The position numbers and the translations under genes were made by a program. From Anagrus nilaparvatae (taxonomy: Eukaryota; Arthropoda; Insecta; Hymenoptera; Mymaridae), in the NCBI GenBank assembly GCA_022575985.1, contig JAKSXM010000288.1, positions 1,639,501 to 1,703,500 on the forward strand: a stretch of 64,000 nt of DNA, read 5' to 3'. The stretch's first letter is position 1. Every line of letters starts with the position of its first letter. Below are positions 10,905 to 22,769 of this stretch, piece after piece. A model generated the notes under the pieces. It was not told the origin of the DNA, made no database searches, and was given only the letters and a program-made list of their open reading frames with translations.

Positions 10905-12070
10905 AGAATGTGTTAACATAGGCATAACGCACCACATTGGGGCATATCCCGAGTCGCGGTCCTAAGACCGAGACCCTATGGAGCCCTATCCACTATTTCA
11001 CTACACTGGGCCTCAGGTATCCAAGCCGGGAAAAACCGTCAATCCGCTGGCGATCCCTAGTGACTTTAACACCATGATTTTTACCTCATTGGTGCAAGGA
11101 TCCGTTGGGTTGTGCGGAGGGACACCACTTCTGCTAGACCCACTCTCATAAGCGGCAGTCTACCCACGGGGCACCTTTCGGTGGTGTGGGCCCACAGACG
11201 CACCTCGTCTGTTTTATTGAAGACTATTGGCTGAAAGAAAAATGTTTTATTAGTAAGAAAAAAAAATGAAGAAAAGAAAGTTTTAGCAAAGTTCCCTGAT
11301 TGCTCCGGCAGGTCTCCTCGCAAAGATGCATATTGTGGGAGCCTGCCAGGTGACGGATCCGACAATCATCACCCCGAGCAGCTTTATGAAGCTATTTTCA
11401 ATTTGTGGTCTAGTCTCAGGCACTTCTACTTATGATCCCGAGACTAGTTGCTTTCAGAGAAGCATTCTTCACAAGATTTTATATACATGACTTCATCACA
11501 ATAGTCGGAGAACACCTCGCATGTTTCCTTAGATTTGGACACTAGAAGACTTGGTGTTTGTTCCATCTCTGTCCATGCAGTCTCTCGGACTGTACCTATG
11601 AGAGACTCTCTGGTGGCACTCTATCTTAGACATTTAAATATGAGGTAATGCGGGTTATCTGGCCCTTTCCTGCACTCAAACTCATCAGTTTGGCTGATTA
11701 TATTTCGCTTTTTAAGATACTGTTTGAAGTTTCCGTGCCCAGAGACAACCTGCACAAGATTGTGACGAGGCTGAAACCAAGACAGGTTACTTCTTTCTTT
11801 TACTTCTTCCTTTGCCATTCCTCGTACGCTATGAACTTTAACTCCGTGATCTGGTCTCCATCATCAGAGTCGAAGTTCCTCCCGTAAAAGTTAATTTTAC
11901 CCGTTTTCCTATACTGATATCTCGCGACTGTCATGTCTACTTTTACGTCACCCGGTAATGCTCCTGCAATTACTTGCAGGGTATCATTTGATGTGGCAGA
12001 GTAGGCCTTAATAGTTGGTTTCTTGCGATATTTTTTCTCCTAAAGATACGCTGAGTATTTCATCAGCGCA
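10905..12070 (-). mobile_element. R1/LOA-like non-LTR retrotransposon 3' end
   Basis: This block is much richer in G+C than its surroundings. Reading leftwards from about 12000 it gives the C-terminal region of a LINE ORF2: SNDTLQVIAGALPGDVKVD, then after a frameshift near 11815 VQVVSGHGNFKQYLKKRNI and NPHYLIFKCLR (11818-11621), resembling the 'TGHGxFxxYL...HxLFECxR' tail of R1-clade proteins. Degraded C-terminal sequence continues to about 11470. The rest down to about 10905 would be 3' UTR, including a GTCTCGGTCTTAGGACCGCG hairpin near 10952-10971. Several frame breaks make it a dead copy. Confidence 0.65.
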
Positions 12071-12887
12071 GACATCTAAATTCATTTGATATATTTCTGT
12101 ATAATTTTTAAATAAATTTCTAAAACATCTGTTCTAACAAACTACTTGTTATTACATTAAAAGAAAATTATTTCAACGTTTCGATTTCTATAGAATATTT
12201 ATCAAGGCTAGAATAAATATATAATATTAGATTACAAAAAAAATGTATAGATACATTGTTTATATAAAACTTACAAAAAATGGACGTCAATATAACAAAT
12301 TTGTTAACAATATCCAAGAATAACTGTGTGCAATGTTTTGAAAATATAATCTGTGAAAATAGATTATAGTTATTTACGAGTAATAAAATAAATTAAAAAT
12401 AAATGTATGCTTAACCTACGTAAAATTATTAGAGAAAAAAGGTAAAAATATTGCGCAATGATCAATACGGTAAATAACATTAACACAAAACTATTAAGTC
12501 AAAAATATATATGACTATTTAAATTTAACATGTTCAATATTATTAATAACAAAAAGGTTTTTTCAAGAACTATAACAATTGTATATTAAATGATATACTC
12601 CGATGATGTTTATTAATAATTAACTGGGAAGTTAAAATATTGATAGTAAATCATGCATGTATTCAATCATGTAAGGTTACTCAAAATGGTCTGAATGCTG
12701 TAAAGTTTATGAAAGCCAGATTGAAAACTATTTAGCAAATTATGCTGGTTTAGATAATCAAAAATTTGCTTATGTAAGATTTTCTCAAAAATTTTAGAAA
12801 TAATTCAAAGCAGCGATACTAGTCTATAGTCTCCAAAGGATTTTGGGTATGGGACTTTGGCTGTAGGAAGAATTTGATATGTTTCTA
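12071..12887. other. A/T-rich spacer, nothing recognised
   Basis: I see no open frame, repeat match or structured RNA between the R1-like fragment and Harbinger copy 2. The last 250 bases are slightly less A/T-rich and may be LINE debris, but no motif can be named. Confidence 0.5.
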
Positions 12888-13041
12888 AGGGCAGGTTCAC
12901 AGTGGTGGCGTTGCTGTCGATATGTCGTATATACCGTACATCGACAGATGGCACCAGTTTCAAAAATACGTTAAGTAAACATTGACTCCGTTTTTGATTA
13001 AATTATTTAAAAAAGAATTTTTTATTTTTTATACTTGAAAT

Positions 13042-13350
13042 ATGTTTCAATATTCAAAATTTAGTCAACAAAAGCTGGCTATTTTGCTTGAAAACAGTGC
13101 TTTAACAATAGAATCTGTATTAACTTGTATTAAAGAATTTCAAGTTCATGAAATAAATAAATATCGCAGTGTTGAAGGGGAATATCATACTTTATTTACA
13201 AGGCTTCGAAAGTATCCAACAAAATTTTACGAATATACGCGTATGTCAAATCAAACTTTTGATTATATATTGGAAAAAGTTACTCCTTTAGCACAGAAAA
13301 ACTGGTGTAATTTGCATAAATGTCCTATATCTGTAGTAAAAAAAAAATAA
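13042..13350 (+). pseudogene. Harbinger transposase N-terminal exon (truncated)
   Basis: The 102-codon frame starts at the first ATG after the terminal repeat. It contains GEYHTLFTRLRKYPTKFYEY followed by TRMSNQTFDYILEKVTPLAQK, the N-terminal region typical of HARBI1-like transposases before the DDE core. The true exon probably ends near 13333, where a GTAGTA donor-like site follows TCCTATATCT. The remaining codons up to the stop would then be intronic. No downstream catalytic exon exists nearby, so this is a fragment. Confidence 0.65.
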
Positions 13351-13453
13351 TTTTATAATATTCTTTTCTAAGTTTTTATTAAAGTAATTTATTTAACTTT
13401 AATATTACAGTGATAATTAAAATAAGTACAAAAGTCTTAATTAATATACTTAT

Positions 13454-13913
13454 TTATGAACTTTTATAATAGATTTTAAAGCCATTTCTTAAATCTTTTT
13501 TGTAGTGACAATATGTATTGTTGTCATTTAATTCATATTCTGTGTCTTGAAATGGTTCCTGAGAATTTTGCAAGTGAATTGGTTGTTCAAAATCTAAAAT
13601 AAAAATATTTTTATTAATTATTAATTAAATTCATATATACTCGCATACATATATACATTTTTTTTTTATTCAAAAATTAATTTACTAACTTTCCTGGCCA
13701 GCAGTATTTTCTTCGGTTTCCATAGCTGCTTTAGCTAAAAGGGAAATTCCATTATCGCATTCACTTGCACCATAATAAAAATTGTTTGTATTTGAAGGTT
13801 CAGGAACATCATAAGATTCTTCATAAACATCAGATGGATAATTATTATACAAATAATCTTCTTGTCCTGCATTCTGTGTCGATGAGTATTTATTAACATT
13901 TGACATTAAATAA
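13454..13913 (-). pseudogene. Harbinger second-gene tail, two exons (partial)
   Basis: The upstream exon runs 13913-13690 and reads MSNVNKYSSTQNAGQEDYLY and onward. It splices at GAAA|GTTAGT to an exon starting at 13593 after TTATTTTAG. The join is in phase (QE|N|FEQPIHLQNSQEP) and the frame ends YYKSS-TAA at 13454. Its place opposite the transposase suggests the element's accessory DNA-binding gene, but no MADF or Myb motif remains, so the identity is inferred from context. Upstream the frame is closed by a stop about 20 codons before the ATG. Confidence 0.45.
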
Positions 13914-14019
13914 TTTTGTGTCTCATTGGTTTTTGCTTTTTTCCTTATTCCTTATATTAATATTTAATTCTGTTAATGCCTGAGATTTATTTAAATTTTT
14001 AATTCTATTATCTTCATAA

Positions 14020-14559
14020 TGTTATTGAAGTCTGGAACGTTCATGGAAAAATTCCCAACCTAAAAATAAAAATAAAAATTATTTTAAAAAGAGGAAAATT
14101 CCTAAGTGGATTTTTGCTTAAAATTTTAGCAGTAAATGATTCCTTGTTGAAAAAGCTACAAAATACAAAAAAAAATATCATTTTTGAATCCCGGCAAAGG
14201 GTAATAAATATAAAAATAAAATTTTCAAGAATTCTTTGAATTTCGTTTTCTCTTACATTAGAATTAATATGCAAAAAAATCATTTGCGATAGTTTTCTCT
14301 TTCAAATTTAGAATAATTTGGTCATAATTTTTTATGATTTTAAGTCAAGCAAAGATATTCTAAGTCTAAAAATAAAAAAACTTGGATAGGTTAGAATTAT
14401 GTTTTTTTAATTTTTCTTTATAATAATTAGGGATTTTGTAAAAAAAAACTCTTATCCTCATGAGTATTTTTAATAAATACTTCGTTCTACCAAGTTATAC
14501 GGATGCACAAGCCTGGAATGCGTTTTTATTACAACTTAATTGATGTGCTAGAAGCGCAC
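14020..14559. repeat. 540-bp repeat unit, copy B
   Basis: Second, same-orientation copy of the unit at 9822-10361, with only scattered differences and the same 80-codon minus-strand frame at 14041-14283. The high identity means the duplication is recent relative to the decayed elements around it. Confidence 0.85.
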
Positions 14560-14561
14560 TT

Positions 14562-15200
14562 CAATTCCTTAAACTGTTATCTTAGCATAAAAAATCCTTC
14601 GTAAAAACACAGTATCAACCCATTTATAAACATTTTAAAAAATAAAATAAATGTATTCTGCAGTTTAAATTCCAAGACATTAAAAATTTACTGGATACCT
14701 AGAAATCGTAATATTTTTAGAAACGAAAGATCAGACCAACTATCTACAGAAGCCTTATCTCTGCAACCTTCTATTAGGCCTATCCCATACTTAGATATTA
14801 CTGCATTATTCAAAAATCTAACTCTATATAAAAATAATAAACTTATTTTAAAAGTGGCTAAAAAAAAGCCGTAAATATTTTGAACTTTATAATTTCTACT
14901 CTTCGAAACCATGGTTTCATAATTCTAACCTTTCTTTCAAGCAATTGTTTCAATTAATCGTGTAAGATCAGGAATTTATAGCCTGAATCAACCCCTGTAC
15001 AAAATTAAAGTGGCAAACTCTCCGTATTTTGACTGTGAATAATTTGTCGATCAAGACCTTAATTATATACTATGGCAATGTCCTAAGCTTACTGGTGCAT
15101 GCGTTGATCTATTGAAAAAACTTGGCCTTTTTAAACTCTATCTTCCTCTCAACGTAAACATTTTACTAACCACCCTTAACTCTCCAGCAATCAAGTGATT
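14562..15200 (+). mobile_element. LINE ORF2 C-terminus (RNase H and tail), copy B
   Basis: On the plus strand this reads a degraded RNase H (YWIPRNRNIFRNERSDQL near 14690-14745), followed after breaks by the ORF2 tail: VSINRVRSGIYSLNQPLYKI, NSPYFDCE, and DLNYILWQCPKLTG near 15058-15096. The pattern 'INRxRxGxYxLN...NSPxCxC...DLxHIxWxCP' is the usual end of I/jockey/R1-like LINE proteins; the second cysteine of CxC is a stop region here. Several stops make it inactive. Its first 320 bases are the inverted counterpart of 10440-10768. Confidence 0.7.
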
Positions 15201-15851
15201 TCTTTTAAAAAAATAACAAATATGTATAAAGTATATACAAAATAATAATGTATTAATGAATCAATAATTCAATTATGTAAGATAATCGAATGACTTATTA
15301 CAAAATTTTGTGTAATTCTATTAAAATTTATAATATGTATAATATTTTAGTCAGTTTAATAACTTTCATTTCGAGAAGTCGAAAAAGTTTAATTAAAAAA
15401 GAAAAAATAATTTAAAAAATCTTGTGGTTTATTTGAGAAAAACTAAAAAGTAAGGAAATAACACTAGTAAGGGTAGCTCAATAAAAGAGCGAATAAATGA
15501 TAAAGGTATTAATGAAAAAACATAAAAATTATTTTTTAATATTTTATTATCTAATCAAATTTTATTTTTACTTATAATTTCTTGTTATAATCTATAATCT
15601 ATTACGATATATAAACAATAACTCTTTCTTGTTTTTAAATGCATTATACAAAGATTATTATTTTTCTTATATTCTTCATTTGTTCTTTTTTTTTTTTAAT
15701 TTTATTTTTTCTTTTATTCCATTAAAATATAAAGAAAAAATAACGCAAGATTTTATATTATTTAATCATTATTAATTTTTTTTTTTTTTAATTTTTTTTT
15801 TTAATTTTTTTTTATTAAGAAAAAGAGTTGATTAATTAATAAGTTAATTAG

Positions 15852-15885
15852 TATATATATATATATATATAATTTATATATATAG
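15852..15885. repeat. (TA)n microsatellite
   Basis: Alternating T and A over about 34 bases with one interruption. Similar shorter tracts lie at 16061-16080 and 17887-17908. Confidence 0.8.
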
Positions 15886-18783
15886 CATTCGTGTTATGAA
15901 AGAGTATTTTTTTATACATTCTATATTATATTGAGTTTTTTTGTATTTATAGAGGCGGTTATAAAATACGTGATGTCTTTTTAATTTGCAAATTTTTTAT
16001 TATTTTTAAAAAATTAAATAACAAAAAAAAAATAATTCAGGCTTTTATTATGTACATCACGTTATATATATATATATATATTTTCTTGTTTATATTTTTT
16101 TAATTTAGATATAAGAAAAACTTAATAATATTTTATTAGATTAGTATATGTTTTACGCAACGATATAAAGAGCGTATTTTTAATATGATATACATTTTTT
16201 TTTTTTCATAAATTTCTAATAAATTCATATTATTATAATTAATTATGGTATTTTAATAAAAATTTTTATTATTATTATTATTACTTTTAGCAGCCTCACT
16301 CATATCTAATGATACTAAATTATTTTTTTTTTATAATGATTAAATAATTAATTAATTAAATAATAATGGTCAAATTTTTTTAATCTTCACTGACAATCCA
16401 GGTAATTTTTTTTTTTTTTTAACTTTCATGTCTTTTTTTGTTAACTAAAATTATTTAGTTTATTTTATTATTTTTATATAAAACTAGTTAAATTACAATT
16501 GTCTATAGAAATTTTTATTTCTCTCTAGGAAGAATTTACATTAGTTTAGTATCAAAAAGGGTTATTTCATTCTTCTTAAATATTTATATAAATATATTTA
16601 TTTACATGAAAGTTAAAAAAAAAAAAAAAAATTTAGATATTTCTTTGGTATTTTACATTTTTTTTCATTACAAACATAAAAATATTGGAAAGACGTGTGA
16701 AGATGCTTATGATTATTTAATAGGAATGATTTATTAATTAGCAATAAATAATAAAAATTTAATTAAAATAAAAGAAAATTAATAACATTTTTTTTTCCTC
16801 ATTTCTTTCCTTTTGCTTTACATTTTAAAAATATATTCTACTGTACAAAAAAATATCTTACAACAATTTTTTATAACAAATGAATGAAAAATAAAATAAT
16901 AATAATCTTTACAATATTTTAATAAATAAAAATTTATTTATTTATTTTAAAGTTTATTTATAATAATAAATGGCTTTACTTCCCAACAACTGCTGGTACT
17001 TGATAAGCCTAAAATCCTAGTTTTTTTTTTTTTTTGGTTTTTTTTTAAATTCTTTTTTAGTGTACGTACTGGTAAAAAATAGCATTAAACGGCACTGTAT
17101 TAGGAAGAAGCAAAATACACGTTACGATTGATTTTTCTTACATATTATCCTTGATAAATACTATTTTTTATAGTGCTATTATTATTTTTTACATATTTTT
17201 TTTAATCCTATTTTTTTAAAAAAATAAAACAGAAAATTTAACATAAAAAATATAAATTAATAAAATTATGCGTTATCTCATTTTCAATGTCTGCCTTAAC
17301 ATGCATTTTTCTACTTACTATCAATCATACTTCTTTATTTTATTTATAAATGCTCACCAATTTTATATTTGCGTTTTAACACTATGCTTTTTTTTTATTT
17401 TTTCCTTTAAATAATTTTTTCTTACATTACTTAAACCTAATTTTTTTATACAAGAAAATTAAATAAAGAAAAAAATTTTTTTCTACTTTTTTATAAGTAA
17501 CTAAAAATTTTTACTTTAATTTTTATTAATTTACAAGCTTTTATTTTATTTAAAAAACAATGTATTATTTTTTAATTTATTGGCGGTATATTATAATAAT
17601 AAAATTTTTTTTATTATTTACTAGAATATTTTTTGTCTTTTTATAATTTTTGACAATTTATACTTTTATTAAAGCCTAAAAAAGTACCTTAAAATAAAGG
17701 CCTCGTTATATATAATTTTTAATATTTCAAAAAATTCTTACAACTATTTACTAAAAAGAAAAGCTTTTAATTTAATTTTAAAACAAAAAAGCAGAATTAT
17801 TTTATTCAAAAAACTACTTTAATAAATTAATTACACATTTTCTCGTCATATTTTCTTTTAAATTACATACTAAAACTCCGACGGAAAAATATATATATAT
17901 ATATATATTTATAAAAAGTTTTTTTTTGTTTTTAGTTATTTATTTATATTATATATTTTGTTTTTATTTATAATTTAATAATTTTTAAGCGTTCTAATGT
18001 ACTAAAATTTCTAAATTTAAATGTATAACTAAGCTCCATTACTCTTGAATTAAATAAAGAAATTTTTTTTTCTACATTTTTTTTTCTGCAGTTTTTTTAT
18101 TAATTATTTATATATTTATAGCAGTGAATCATTTAATTTTTATTAATTAAAAAAAAAAAAATTAGATGATTTAATATTCTTTTATACATTTTCTTTGTGG
18201 TTGTAAAATTTAATTAATCAAATTCGTTTATTTACAAAATTAATTGATAATGAAATTATTTTGGATGGAATATTTTACTGCGATTCCAATGATTTCTGAA
18301 AATGTCATTAATTTTTCAAATTTATTTTAATTTAATTATTTTTGTGCGTTTATGCTTGTTTTTTTTTTAAGTTACGTATAATAAGAATAATAAAATCACA
18401 ATTATTTTTTTGTTTTTATAGAAAATAAATAAATTCGTTTTATAATCTTTGGTATCACGCCTGAGTTAGAAAAAAAAATTTTATTTTAATTGCTTTTTTT
18501 GTTTTTTAAGTCTTTAAAACTGGCAGTACAGATTTTTCAGTTTCAATGAGGTTTTTCAGTTACTGGGTGATACATTTTGAAACTAAGATGCTTTTAATTA
18601 TAAATCTAATTTTTTATCGTATATTTTTATAATTATTAATTAATGAAATCGGTATTTACGAACAAAGAATGTTAATAATACTACTACTAAATGTGGTAAA
18701 CATTTAAATACTCAATATAGTAAATATCAGTAACTTTTTCATAGAAAATTATTGAAAAATTTTTTTATCAATTGTATTAAGAT

Positions 18784-19193
18784 CACTGTAAAAAGTAACT
18801 TTCTTAGATTTACAAAAAAAAATAGAATTTTTTCGAAATATTAGTGAATTTTCAAAAAATTTTGTAAATATTCGATAAAAATCGTAAATTTACTAAATTT
18901 AGTATATTAACAAAAAATTCGAGTATTCTCGATTTTTTTTTTGTGAATTTACGAAAAAAGTTTTAAATTCACAACTATTTTTTGTAAATTTTCGAGGAAC
19001 AAAATTGTAAATTATCAATTTTTCTTGCGAATGCACAAAAAAAATGGAGAATATTCGAATTTTTTGTTAATAATACTAAATTTAGTAAATATACGATTTT
19101 TTTCGAATATTTACAAATTTTTTCGAAAATTTACTAATTTTTCGAAAATGTTCTAATATTTTTGTTAATGTAAGGAAGTTACTTTTTACAGTG
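18784..19193. mobile_element. Palindromic MITE, family 1 copy 1 (ends CACTGTAAAAAG)
   Basis: It starts CACTGTAAAAAGTAACTTTC and ends with the reverse-complementary GAAGTTACTTTTTACAGTG. The whole interior is an imperfect palindrome built of 'aaatttac' and 'ttcga' words. A second member lies at 45762-46190. It encodes nothing and is a non-autonomous DNA-transposon derivative. The flanks here no longer show a clear target duplication. Confidence 0.8.
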
Positions 19194-21158
19194 ACGCTTT
19201 TAAAATATTTACTTAAAATATTAATTTCTCAACTATCGAGTTGATGCTGTGATGTCAGAAAATGAAAGAAAAATTTTGATAATAAATTTCTAAGAATCCT
19301 AATCTAGAATTTACATCAAAAAATTCTGCTTCTTTAACTTAGTTTCAAAATGTGTAACCCATTGACTGAAGAGCCCAAAGAAATTTAAATGCATTAAAAA
19401 TTTATTGGCATACTTTCATTTAGTATTAAAATAAATGCGATAATTAAAAATTTTTAAAAGTCAATATTATTTTACAAATCCAGTAATATTTCATGTATCA
19501 AAATTTTTCATCAGTTAAATCGTTCATAAATTTATTATTTTTAAAGAGATTACAAATATAAATGTTTGAAAATATTTCTTTTCAAGAGTCCTAATAATTA
19601 ACAAACAAAAAAATCTAACGTATAAGACATACGTCATTGATAAAAAACAATAATAAAAGCTTAAAAATTAATAAATGCATTAAATATAATCATTGGAATT
19701 AACTTAAGAGAGCATAAAAACTAAAAAAAAAAGGTCTCATCTTAATATATCACATATGCGTTACTTCTAAACACTGAAATAAGAAGCACTTTAAGAATAG
19801 ATGTCTATATTTTTATATATTTACATGCACAATTTAATTGTTTAAAAAAAAAAATAAATAAATAAAAATAAAAAAATTGTGTATGTCTATGGTTTATCGT
19901 ATAACTTGTTACTATTTTATCATATTTTTTTAAAAGTCATTTATATACATTATTATTGTTATTATTTACAATACAAGTTTATTAATTAGCAGTTTATATA
20001 GTACTTTTTTATTTTCATCAGTCATGCAAACCCATTTTTTTCAAAATCATACTAATTGTTTATTCTATAGTCTGGCTACTTTTATTATAAAGCATTCATA
20101 AATCTCAAAAAATTTCTCATTAAATTACGTATTTTTTATATATACTTTTTGTTTTTCTCCTTTGGAAAATTTCCTTTTTTTATTAATCTTATCGATAAAA
20201 AGAGAAAAAAAAATCTATAAACTAAGTATTTTCACCTTCTTTTTTTAAGGTAGATACTTATTTTGAGCAGGTTTTTTTTTCTTTCTTAACAAGTCAGTAT
20301 TTTCCTTTTATTTTGTTAATGGATATTCTATATTCTTCTTTCAAATAACGTACTGTCTTCTTTATTTTTTTGTATCTCACTTTTTATAAATAATAACAAA
20401 AAAAAATAGTCGAGAAAAACGTACACATAAGCAATCTCCAAGTTTTTTTTACCATTAAAATTAAATTTGATTATTATGTCACTTAATTATAAATTAAAAT
20501 TTACAGAAATAATCATAACACTTTGGTTTACAATTTTTTTAATATTTGAATATTTTTAAAATAAATAAAAACAATTTTTTTTTAACTTATAAGCTTTTTT
20601 TTTTTTTTGTAATATTTATTTTTATTTTATTTCATGGATTTTTAGCTTTTTATCTATTTTTTTTTAATTGACATATACCATGAAAATATTTTTTTAAATA
20701 ATAAAAATGTGGAGATTACTTCAACGTTTATTTATTTTTTTTAACAGTTTAAAGATAAATGAGTTTTTTTTAATTCTCTGATTTTTAAATTGCTTACTTT
20801 ATAATTAATTTGTTGCAAATATTTTATTAAAAAAAAGCTTGTTTAAATAAATAAATTACGTGTTTAAGATAAAAATTTTTAATTTTATGTACATTCAAGA
20901 TATTTGAAAAATTTCATTTATTTAAAACAATAATTTTATAATGAAATTTTCAGTCTTAAATAAATAAAAAATTTGTATTTTTTTAATGATTACTTTAGTT
21001 CTTGTTATAAAAATTATAAATTAAGCAATTTAATTTTGTATTTTTAAAAACTTAAAAATTATGTTTCATAACTTGATTTTTTTCTTTTCTTATTATTACT
21101 AGAATAATTAATTAGTTTTTAGTAATAACGAAGATTGTTTGGTTTTATCAGCCTCCCA

Positions 21159-21327
21159 CTATGATCTATATATATAACTACATGGTGGTGTAGGTGGTGG
21201 TGGTGTTTGTGCACCACCTGGTGGTACAAGTGTTGGTGACGGCGAGGAGGAAGGTGGTGATGGCGAACTCGAAGACATGCTTGATGTTGGTGAAGGTGTT
21301 TCAAGACCTCTTACTGATCCTGGGCCC
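21159..21327 (-). CDS. Semaphorin-1A terminal exon: 3' UTR or in-frame C-terminal extension
   Basis: The acceptor TTTATTTCTAG lies just upstream (21328-21338). The first base completes an AGG codon split with 22640-22639. The frame then reads GPGSVRGLETPSPTSS, a Ser/Pro run and PPGGAQTPPPPTPP, ending SYIYRS-TAG at 21159. It is in frame with the semaphorin main frame only if the TGA at 22770-22772 is read through or spliced out. Its base composition is far richer in G+C than the intron beside it, as expected for coding DNA. With normal termination it would be 3' UTR. The Pro-rich sequence could offer SH3 or EVH1 ligands (inference). Confidence 0.5.
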
Positions 21328-22638
21328 CTAGAAATAAAATAATATTTTGATTTATGGTAAAATATAAACAATTTTAAAAATTCACTCGGTTAATATTTTT
21401 CAAATTAAAAAAAACCATTAAAATATTATTTACAAAGAAAAGAGTGGTATTTTACGAATGAAAGCCCGAAAAAAAATCAAAACAGAAATTGAATTTGGCG
21501 TTTCCCACAACCAATTAATGGCCACTCAAGATCATTCTGGTCCAATAAGTGCTAGAGATGGTCCAGCTTACTGACAATCTAGTTAGGGAACGATAGAAAA
21601 GTTAAAGCCAGAATATAATATCTATATTATCCACGATAAAAATTTATGAGAAGTTAATTTTAATATTATTTATTAAATAAATTTTTTATTAAAGCAGTAA
21701 AAAGAATTTATTTAATTAAAACAGTTTATACAGTCCGTTATACATGGATGTATGTAAGGTTATCTAACTATAGGAAGATAATGATGATAAACAATGCGAT
21801 TATTAGTATTTTGCGTCAAGCTCAGTCAAGCTTTTTATTGATGATACTAAAATTTATGAAATTATGAATAAAAACTGTTTACAAAGAGATCTTTCAGAAT
21901 TTATTGAATTAATAACATCTAGACTAAAATTATATAGAAACACAAAAGGACAAAAATTTTTATGTAAAAATTATTTATATTCTCTGATATTGCCCTGACA
22001 TGCAACTTAATACAGCAACTTAAAATGTGCTCTATAAAATAGGGATAACAGCCAAAAATATATATCGTATCTAACAAAGGGTCTAGAAATTTTGTTTCCA
22101 GCTTTGTTTAAAACTGTTTTTTTTTTTAATTATTAATTCAGACTCAAATACTTATGAATAATATGTGAAAAACGAGGTGAAAAAGTTTTCGTCTCAGGCG
22201 TAAAACTTATATGAAAAACTTGGCAAGGAAATTCTGCACTTGTTGTATGTCCAAACAGGCCATATTTTATCGTAAACACCACGGGCGAAAAAATTTAGGC
22301 AAATTAGTGTAAATGCAGACTTGGCTTCGCTGAGCAATCGTGCTAGTGATCACGCTAGTATTAAAACTTTTTACTTAATATACTATTTAGCCTTAGATAA
22401 AAATTTAAAAAATTTTGTAGAGTAACTTGTAAGATAAAGGTCTGTAATTGTATATAGTGAATTTTTATTTATTTTTCTCAAGTATTAAAAAAGAATTTAA
22501 TTTGAGAAAATTACTTCTTATTTCATGAAGATGTTTTGTTGTGATTTATTCATTTTCTTGTAATAATTTTATTAGAATGAATTATTAAAGTTATTAAAAC
22601 TTTGGAACTAAATTGTAAATATTGGTAGGTAAAATTAC
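21328..22638 (-). other. Last Sema1a intron
   Basis: A 1.3-kb intron between the stop-containing exon and the terminal exon. It holds two patches that are less A/T-rich (about 21440-21600 and 22160-22350), perhaps decayed repeats. No gene is recognised in it. An intron downstream of the canonical stop is notable because it can mark normal mRNA for nonsense-mediated decay unless close to the stop; here the junction is 131 bases downstream. Confidence 0.7.
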
Positions 22639-22769
22639 CTGCATCCAGATCTGGAATTAGTATTATTGCCAACGGAAGAAGCTGCGGCTGATTGTTGATT
22701 GCCATGTCTATGATTTCTTTGTGGCCTACCTAAGCTCCGATTTCGGCCACCCCCCTCCTCGCTTGTTTC
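22639..22769 (-). CDS. Semaphorin-1A post-stop open frame (43 codons after TGA)
   Basis: Directly after the TGA at 22770-22772 the same frame reads ETSEEGGGRNRSLGRPQRNH, continues through Gln/Asn/Ser-rich sequence, and reaches a donor at 22639|22638 (TGCAG|GTAATT). The other two frames of this stretch stop within about 20 codons. The open frame continues in phase across the 1.3-kb intron, giving 99 extra residues in total. It is either a readthrough extension, an alternative-isoform tail, or a 3' UTR that happens to be open. Confidence 0.45.

Larger units (their letters stand above)
12889..13960. mobile_element. PIF/Harbinger copy 2 (internally deleted)
   Basis: It begins GGGCAGGTTCACAGTGGTGG after a TAA target triplet, nearly matching the left end of copy 1 over about 64 bases (12889-12952). 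Behind it are only the first coding part of a transposase on + and, converging on it, the tail of a second gene on -. The catalytic region is absent, so this is a defective derivative. The right terminus was not found; the 540-bp repeat copy B begins at 14020. Confidence 0.7.
15201..21118. other. Extreme A/T desert downstream of the semaphorin gene
   Basis: Poly-T, poly-A and (TA)n runs dominate, for example 15852-15885, 16061-16080 and 17887-17908. No coding frame is visible. Because the semaphorin gene is transcribed leftwards, the right part may be its 3' UTR, but A/T richness hides any specific polyadenylation signal. The only structured element is the MITE at 18784-19193. Confidence 0.6.

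Noticed and set aside
10948..10985. GC-rich hairpin considered as a tRNA or small RNA
   Set aside because: There is no cloverleaf, and it falls in the 3' region of the R1-like element.
21119..21304. His-rich 61-codon minus frame over the terminal exon
   Set aside because: It is a shifted shadow of the Pro/Ser-rich frame and does not connect in phase with the upstream exon.
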